A DNA stretch of 64,000 bases from Bradysia coprophila (lineage: Eukaryota > Arthropoda > Insecta > Diptera > Sciaridae), in contig NW_023503474.1 of NCBI RefSeq assembly GCF_014529535.1, forward strand, positions 623,715 through 687,714, in the 5' to 3' direction. The translations under genes were made by a program, and so were the position numbers. This document shows, piece after piece, positions 57,669-64,000 of the stretch. The number at the start of each line of letters is the position of its first letter. Position 1 is the stretch's first letter. Under the pieces are notes generated by a model. It ran no database searches. It had not been told where the DNA came from and saw only the letters and a program-made list of their open reading frames with translations.

Positions 57669-57819
57669 CATTTATTCCCTTGACTGAAAGTCATGGGTCT
57701 TACGGATGATAAACACTCTAAAATGTTTGTCACAAAATGTTCACTATGATTGAAAATACATGAATGTATGACCAAAAATCTTAAATACAGAAAATGTTTG
57801 TCACACTTTGTTCATTTTT

Positions 57820-58620
57820 TGATAACACGATAACTCGAGTAATTCTCAATGGATTTCCAATTTTTTTTTTATTCGACGGGGAATTAAATTCCTGAGGTTA
57901 AGTTCGAAGATGGGCTATGATGTACCGATGATCTTAAAGATATTCCCAAAAGAATTTTTGTCTCATTGCTTGATAACACGATAACTTGAGCAATCTTCAA
58001 CTGAGTTCCAAATTATTTTTTTTATTTGACGAGGAATTAAATTCTTTAGGTTAAGTTCGAAGATAGGCTATAACAGACTGGGGAGCTCGGAGATATTCTC
58101 GAAAGAATTTTTGTCTTGTCTCTTGATAACAAGATAACTCGAGTAATTCTTAGTGGATTTCCAAAAACTTTTTTTTATCGAAGAGGAATTCAATTCCTCA
58201 GGTCAAGTTTGAAGATGGGCTATAACGGACCGGTGATCTTAAAGATATTCTTAATAGAATTTTTGGCTCGTCGCTTGATTCCACGATAACTTGAATAATC
58301 CTAAACGGATTTCCAAAAACTTCTTTTTAATCGACGGGGAATTCAATTCCTCACGTTAAGTTCAAAGATGGGCTATAATAGACCGGAGATCTCTGAGATA
58401 TTCCCAAAAGAATTTTTGGGTCAACGTTTGATAACTTGAGTATTTCTCAACAGATTTCCAAAACTTTTTTTTAATCGAGAGGAATTAAATTCCTGAGGTT
58501 AAGTTTGAAGATGGCCAATAACGGACGAGTCACCTTAGAGCAGGTCTTAGAGATATTCCCAAAAGAATTTTCGTCTCGTCGGTCGCTTGATAGCACGATA
58601 GCTTGAATAATCCTCAACAA
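57820..58620 (+). repeat. Tandem 150-bp repeat, right cluster (about 5-6 units)
   Basis: Units start near 57820, 57970, 58121, 58275, 58428 and 58588, each with TTGATAACACGATAACTYGA-like starts and TTCGACGGGGAATTAAATTC. They are more diverged from each other than the 500-bp units. Confidence 0.85.
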
Positions 58621-60812
58621 AAAAAATTATTCGACTAAGAATGAAATTTGTGATGGCTCTGTCTCCTTATCATACGGAGTAATTTCGACAGAACTGAAAT
58701 TACTAACGAAGTTAACGTTAATGGAAAATGATGGATCAATAATCTATGATTTGTTCTGAAAAGACTTCTATGAGTGATTTCTTGCTGTCTATGCTAGAAA
58801 AAAAATCAACGAGTGTGAACTTTGCGGCCAGAGCGAAGCGAGGGCCGTAAACACACTAGTTGCATACCTTATTGATGAGCAAATCGGGTCAATTCAGTAG
58901 ATTTATTTGCTAAAAAAGTCTTTTAATCTAGAAAATTTCAACTACTGTGAGCTTTGCGGCCGTATTCACATGAGTTTAAATTTTATTCAAGAGGTAGACA
59001 AGAAATACCTCCTCTTTAAAGCATCTTTCTGTTTGTTCTGAAAATTTCTTTGCAATCAAATAAAAGGAGTGAACAATTTATGACAAAATAAGACAAAGAG
59101 GTGTTTTAAGTCAGTGCGGATCTTTGTGATGCGAATTTTTGTGATGTCACCAAATCTCACCAAAAAATCAAAATCAAAAAATCGCTAGGATTTAACAAAC
59201 ATTTTGTTAATTTTTTTTTCTTAATGATAATCTGTTTATTGTTAATCTTATCAATTAGTAATTTATCCTTTTACGAAATGTAACGTAAAGCCTTTACTGT
59301 AAAGTATTTTTGTACAATCCTTGGGAATTCATCCTTATACGAAATGTAACATAAAGGCGTTTGTACAATTCCATTTACGAAGAGAAACGTAAAGGCGTGT
59401 TGTTTCATCTTAGGGAATTCATCCATTTACAAACTGCAACGTAAAGGCGTTTTGTTCGAACTTGCAGATATTAGAGACATCATCAATATTATTGGCCATC
59501 ATAATCACATATAAAATGCACAGCGGTAATACTTATACCGAATAGTTATTGCACATTTTAGAGGTTTCATGTCTCTCGATTTGTCGATCAAAAATATCCA
59601 AAATTGAAACATTTTCCGACGCTTCGTGACTTTATTGTCACATAACACATCAGCTATTAATTCAATCTTTAAACACATAAGATCACGTTAAAATTCCTTT
59701 TAAAAAAACTCGCACCTTACGTGCAAGCGAAATGACAAAATTATGTCTGAAGTCAATTCGACTACACGTAAGAAATTCTAATTTGATTTTTGTATTTATA
59801 TTTTGAGCCACAGCTGATATTATGGCGTTAAGGTCACAAAATGTTTAAAGTTGTTTCAATTTATTGATTTTCGGACCGACGAATTGAGAAACATACTGAG
59901 CCATCTTGGTTAATAATATTGTTAACTATTCGAAACAGAATATTCCAAACAATGATTGTAGACGATCAAAACAGAAAACATTTTTACTGATTTAATACAA
60001 CAAATCCAACATTTGAACACGCAACTCCTTTGCATTTAGCTGAACTAATTTCGAAAATACTGATAGAAATTGATATCAAAGTCACAATAAAGCACAAAAT
60101 TAAATTAAAATTTACAAATTGAAGAACAAGTTTTATAATTCGCTGTCCTCTTGTCGGTTGACTTTTGCACAATGAAAAAAAAAAAAATCTCTAATGTCAA
60201 GGAACAATAATGAAATAATGAACAAAACGTATGAAAACGAGAGGGTAGTAGATCCGATCATAATTTGTTTCAGATGTCTGTTTAGTTTATTGAGATTGCG
60301 TCGCTCTTTCGTCCACAAAAATTTAATAAATTTGCATATCGTAGACGTAGGCAAGCCACAATACAATATTTTTGAATTATTTTGTAGTTTATCGAAATGT
60401 TTATTTAGTGACTTATTGCAGAAAGTTACACTTGTTAAACAAAGAAAGAAAAACACAGTTAGCTGTGCACAAATTTGGATAAAGAATAAGACATTCCTCT
60501 TCCATAATGTAAATGTAACACATGAACAATTGATTTGGTTTTGTTTAAATTGCATGCAAATCACCGATGTTGTGTTATTATAAAGATGAACATATTTGTA
60601 TAAAATGATAAAGATTTGGTGTGATAAAAAAGTATTTCAACGAATGTTCGTTTTTAAATGCATTTGCGGCATTCGATATACTTTTTGTACTGGGATAGGG
60701 TTTTTGCTGCTGGGAGAGAAAACGTACTAAAACGTAAAAAGCTGTCAAAAGATGTGACAGAAGGATTAGCTAAATATACTGAAACCAAATATTTTTAAAG
60801 TTTATGGACTGT
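58596..60812 (-). repeat. Right arm of the 9.8-kb inverted structure
   Basis: Inverse copy of 51036-53251, with CGATAGCTTGAATAATCCTC inside and TTTAAAGTTTATGGACTGT outside. The minus-strand ORF at 60133-60564 corresponds to that of the left arm but differs by an indel, which argues against coding constraint. Confidence 0.85.
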
Positions 60813-60839
60813 AAGTACTGAAATAAATCGGGTTAAGTT

Positions 60840-61330
60840 GGTTAATGGAAAATACTGAAGTAATAATCTGTTATTTATTCCGAAAAGACTTTTATGTGTC
60901 ATTTATTGTTGCCTATGCTAGAAAAAAAATCATCGAGTGTGAACTTTGCGGCCAGAGCGAAGCGAGGGCCGTAATCACACGAGTTACATACTTTATTCAT
61001 GATCAAATGAGGCCGAGTTTCAGTAGATTTAATTGCTAAAAAAATTCTCATAATTTAGAAAATTTAAACGAACGTGAGCTTTACAGTCAGAGCAAAGCGA
61101 GGCCTTCCATATTTTTTTTTAATCGACTAGGACTGGAATACATGAGGCTTAGGTTAGTAAATGGAAAGTATTGGAGTAACAATCTAGACTTTATTTCGAA
61201 AAGATTTTTTTGAGTGATTTCGTGGTAGTTGTTTGTATACAAAAAATTGAACAAGTGTGGACTTTGCGGCCTGAGCGAAGCGAGGGCCGTAATCCACACG
61301 TTCAATACATAATCAAGAAATCTTTTCACC
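60840..61330 (+). repeat. Two diverged direct repeats of the arm's inner segment
   Basis: Copies at about 60840-61105 and 61140-61330 resemble 58725-58975: TTAATGGAAAATACTG, TATGCTAGAAAAAAAATCAT, GTGTGAACTTTGCGGCCAGA and GCGAAGCGAGGGCCGTAA. Confidence 0.7.
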
Positions 61331-61419
61331 ACCGCTTATAGCAGACAATGGGACTTTCTGAAAAAAATTTTGGAATATAATAAAGCGAATGCGCAATTTA
61401 TACGAAAATAAGAAGCGCG

Positions 61420-61620
61420 CAGATTCTCGTGAATTTAAGATTTCGTAACTTGACAGTTGTCATCTTAAAAGTTACGAATCGTATGGACATTCGCATTAAG
61501 GTGACAACCCAGAGTGCAGATTTTCGTATTTTCGTAACTTTAAAGAATTCGTAACTTGACAATTCTTGTACGATTTTATACACCGCAACCGTCAAGTTAC
61601 GAATATTTATTCAGTCAGTC
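61420..61620. repeat. Inverted repeat with CGTAACTTGACA motifs
   Basis: TTCGTAACTTGACAGTTGTC near 61442 and CGTCAAGTTACGAATA near 61591, with further internal copies of TTCGTAACTT at 61532 and 61549. A probable small transposon. Confidence 0.5.
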
Positions 61621-61648
61621 AAGGGACCTGACCCACCCATAAGGTGGG

Positions 61649-62190
61649 GCCTAGTGAGTTACTTGAATCCAATCTGGAATTCAGCACCAAGAGGTGTTTT
61701 GAATGATTTGTTGTTACTCCAGAAAAGAGCATTACGTAATATTCACGGTTTGAAGTTCAGAGCTTCAGCGAAAGACTACTTTAACAGGTCGATCCTACCA
61801 ATCGATTATTTTAATGCTCTTCAGACGGCATCGTTGGTTTTTTCCTTAAAGAACGATCTGATAAAGCACGATGTTGAAGTAAGACCGAATGGTGACGTCC
61901 ACGATCACTTAACTAGGGGAAGAAATCTTCTTCATCCGTCATTTTCCCAAACCAGTTTTGGACAAAAGGCAGTAGAGATCCGTGGTTTCAGTTTTTTTAA
62001 CAGTTTGCCATCGGCTTTGCGCGATTTGAATGGTATAAAGGCGTTCAAACGCCATCTGAAAAGTCATTTGTTCGGTATCTTCCGATCGCCTCATGAGTGG
62101 TTTTTCGGCAATCAACTGCAAAAGAAACTCAATTTTCTTTTCTTGATTTTTAACAATTTTTACTGTAACTTAAAACGTAAACATCTATAA
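61649..62190 (+). pseudogene. C-terminal region of a non-LTR retrotransposon polyprotein
   Basis: An open frame of 178 codons from GTG AGT TAC reads SYLNPIWNSAPRGVLNDLLL, LQKRALRNIHG, a PIDYFNALQTASLVFSLKND stretch, and HLTRGRNLLHPSFSQTSFGQ. This is the typical segment after the reverse-transcriptase thumb in jockey/CR1-like elements (YLn...W......l..lQKraiR.I). The start is not a real gene start. It is the same strand and general type as the RT fragment at 50230-50560, so both may be halves of one element split by the 9.8-kb structure. Confidence 0.8.
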
Positions 62191-62591
62191 CATTATGGCC
62201 TATTAAAAATCCTTAACATTTTTCATTAGCACAATAATAAGAAGGAGAGATAAAAAAACGGTCGCTCGGTCGCGGCAAACAGAAACTTTTTACAAAATAG
62301 AATTTCCTTTTACGGTTGTTACAACTAAAAGTATTATCACAAGAAATAAAATTAAAAATCAAAATTTATGCGCAATTAGTGCTTCCAATTCAGACCGGTT
62401 CAGCCGGCTTACTGGCGACAGCGACATAATTGTTGTTTTAAATTCATCATCGCGGAATTAATTGAATTTCTTAAAAAAAGGTGAATCGGAAGATCATAAA
62501 ACTCTTTATGAGTCAAATATGCTTTGAATTGCAGTTAGGGCTGTTGGTGTAACAGAACTGGTCGAATGGAAACCCATCTCCCACTCTTTCC
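62191..62591. other. Intergenic, nothing recognised
   Basis: The region between the retrotransposon remnant and the 3' end of the gene at the right edge. Confidence 0.4.
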
Positions 62592-62597
62592 TTTATT
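62592..62597 (-). terminator. Poly(A) signal of the gene at the right edge
   Basis: AATAAA on the minus strand, 52 bases after the stop at 62649. Confidence 0.6.
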
Positions 62598-62648
62598 TAC
62601 AAAAAAAAAACGTTCCAGCCCGACATATCCAACCAACATATCATCGAC

Positions 62649-64000
62649 TCAAACGTAAACCTCTCCGGTTTTCTGTTCCGGTGTGCTTTTCTTCAAAGTC
62701 GACGGTGCCGACGAATTTCCTAAATTATTCTGCCGTCCTGGCACTGGCGATTTATTCGATGCGTCCGATATCGTTCGCATACGACCGACGTGCGGTGCAG
62801 CCGACAATGAACTGCTTTGCCGCGAAAGTGGGCGTCCCCTGATCCCGTCCACTTCGTCGTCCATTGTGTCGGATGGTATTTCGGTGATGATAACATTCGA
62901 TGGAGTCGTTGGCGATGAATTCATCGGCATCGTTTGAATGGACACGGATACTTCGTGGCTGGGCGATGTGCCGTTCGTCACTTTCGGGAATAGAGTGACG
63001 CGCATCATGGACGGTGTGTTTGTAATTTCGGCAAAACTGCCACTAGATGTTACCGTTGGTATCACCACCGAGCGAGCGAGTTCGGCTGTGGTGGGACTGT
63101 TGGTGTTAAGGGTATTGTTCACCGAACCGGAATCCATTTCGTTTATGGGACTGAGCTGGAGAGTTGCTATTGGAAGGGTGTCGTCTTTCGTCGGTGTTGG
63201 ATAGACACTCGCTCGGTGGCAAGTTTTCGAGTTGCAAGCGCAACGCTTTCTGCTATATTCAAAATGGAATGCTGGTTGTTGCTGGACTGGGACGATGGCG
63301 TTGGCATCAAATTGAATCGATTCTCTTTGTCATTTGAAACGTCTGGTGTAGGGATCCGGGACGGTTTTTCTGTGGTGGCTGTCGAGAGTGCTCCGTTCAG
63401 ATTTAATTTGGAATCTGTTCGAAGAGAGATACAAGTAAAATGACTGGTGTTCTGGGGGTATAAATTGTCATCATTCACTCACTTTGCTTCAAAAAACTGT
63501 CGCTGTTGTCGATCCGATTTCCGACTCACAAATTTCTCGTACAAACTCATTTTATGCGCAGGCGGTTGAGTAGTCTGTCCTGGTAAACCGCCTCGGGATT
63601 AGCATAAACCGAGTTGTTACGGTTTCGCTTGAATACGCCACCGGACGAATAGGCTGTCGACGAGCTCCGCACTGAACCCATGCGAGATATTTGTCGACTG
63701 AACCAATTCTTTCTACGCTCCACCATTGGAGTATCGACACTTTCCTGTGAACGCAATAAATCATAAATTAGGGGTAAGAAAAACACTTCGGCTATACTGT
63801 CCACTTACATAGTCTGCATACACGTCCTCACCACCCTTCGCTGTCGAAATATTGGCATAGAGTGCATCGTTTGCTTCACTTTGTAGTGTTCGGCTGATCC
63901 TTTCGGTTCATGTTTGCGATAATGTTCGGAACAACAGTGTACGGCAGCTCTTTGGGCACTATTTCGTCCCAATACTGATCGCGTAGAAGCTCCGGATGCT
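62649..64000 (-). CDS. 3' end of an unidentified Ser/Thr/Pro-rich gene (partial, with frame breaks)
   Basis: Coding-like frames on the minus strand, running in from the right edge: HPELLRDQYWDEIVPKELPY and TVVPNIIANMNRK. Then, in another frame, ISRTLQSEANDALYANISTA to VYADY. An intron follows (63808-63745, GACTAT|gtaagt ... gttcacag|GAAAGT), then ESVDTPMVERRKNWFSRQIS and SVRSSSTAYSSGGVFKRNRN. Another frame gives LPGQTTQPPAHKMSLYEKFV to QRQFFEAK. Finally SRIPTPDVSNDKENRFNLMP and, from about 63200, YPTPTKDDTLPIATLQLSP through MDSGSVNN to a stop with terminal EVYV. Frame changes occur near 63915, 63590, 63440 and 63200 without clean introns, so either the assembly has single-base errors or the gene is decaying. 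The tail is disordered and phosphosite-like (RPLSRQSSSLS). Family not recognised. Confidence 0.6.

Overview
The window looks like AT-rich nuclear DNA from an insect, most likely a dipteran. Genes are split by short introns (about 50-100 nt) with GT/AG borders, two small genes encode secreted cysteine-containing proteins, and the intergenic DNA is packed with small inverted-repeat transposons. The species cannot be named from sequence alone. The coding models were built by hand from splice signals and reading phase; none has transcript support.

Layout. (1) 0-6.2 kb: a tandem family of secreted alpha-helical cysteine proteins, with one copy cut by the left edge, one complete two-exon copy, and one dead fragment. 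A broken basic-protein ORF lies between the first two. (2) 6.2-15 kb: repeats, including a 20-bp array and a 39-bp array with a five-unit higher-order period. (3) 15.4-16.4 kb: a four-exon secreted orphan protein on the minus strand. (4) 16.8-24.6 kb: MITEs, three of them with perfect target-site duplications, around and inside a small arrestin-fold gene on the minus strand. (5) 25.3-31.9 kb: a complete 20-exon ABCB full transporter (P-glycoprotein type) apart from its first exon. A two-domain TIL protease-inhibitor-like gene converges on it at 32.2-32.7 kb. (6) 34.2-37.3 kb: a 3.1-kb foldback element with arms of about 0.87 kb. (7) 39.6-44.2 kb: a second ABCB copy on the opposite strand. Every exon frame is open, but it ends before the second nucleotide-binding domain. 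A stray piece of ABCB exon 2 lies just beyond its truncated end. (8) 44.3-50 kb: hairpin elements and little else. (9) 50.2-62.2 kb: pieces of a non-LTR retrotransposon on either side of a 9.8-kb inverted structure. Its arms are 2.2 kb and its core is a 500-bp satellite whose unit is itself a foldback. (10) 62.6-64 kb: the 3' end of a Ser/Thr/Pro-rich gene on the minus strand, with several frame breaks.

The two ABCB copies are tail-to-tail around the 3.1-kb foldback element, as expected from an inverted duplication, possibly driven by foldback DNA. The truncated copy, the copy-specific intron difference, and the palindromic-unit satellite inside a giant inverted repeat are the points most worth pursuing.
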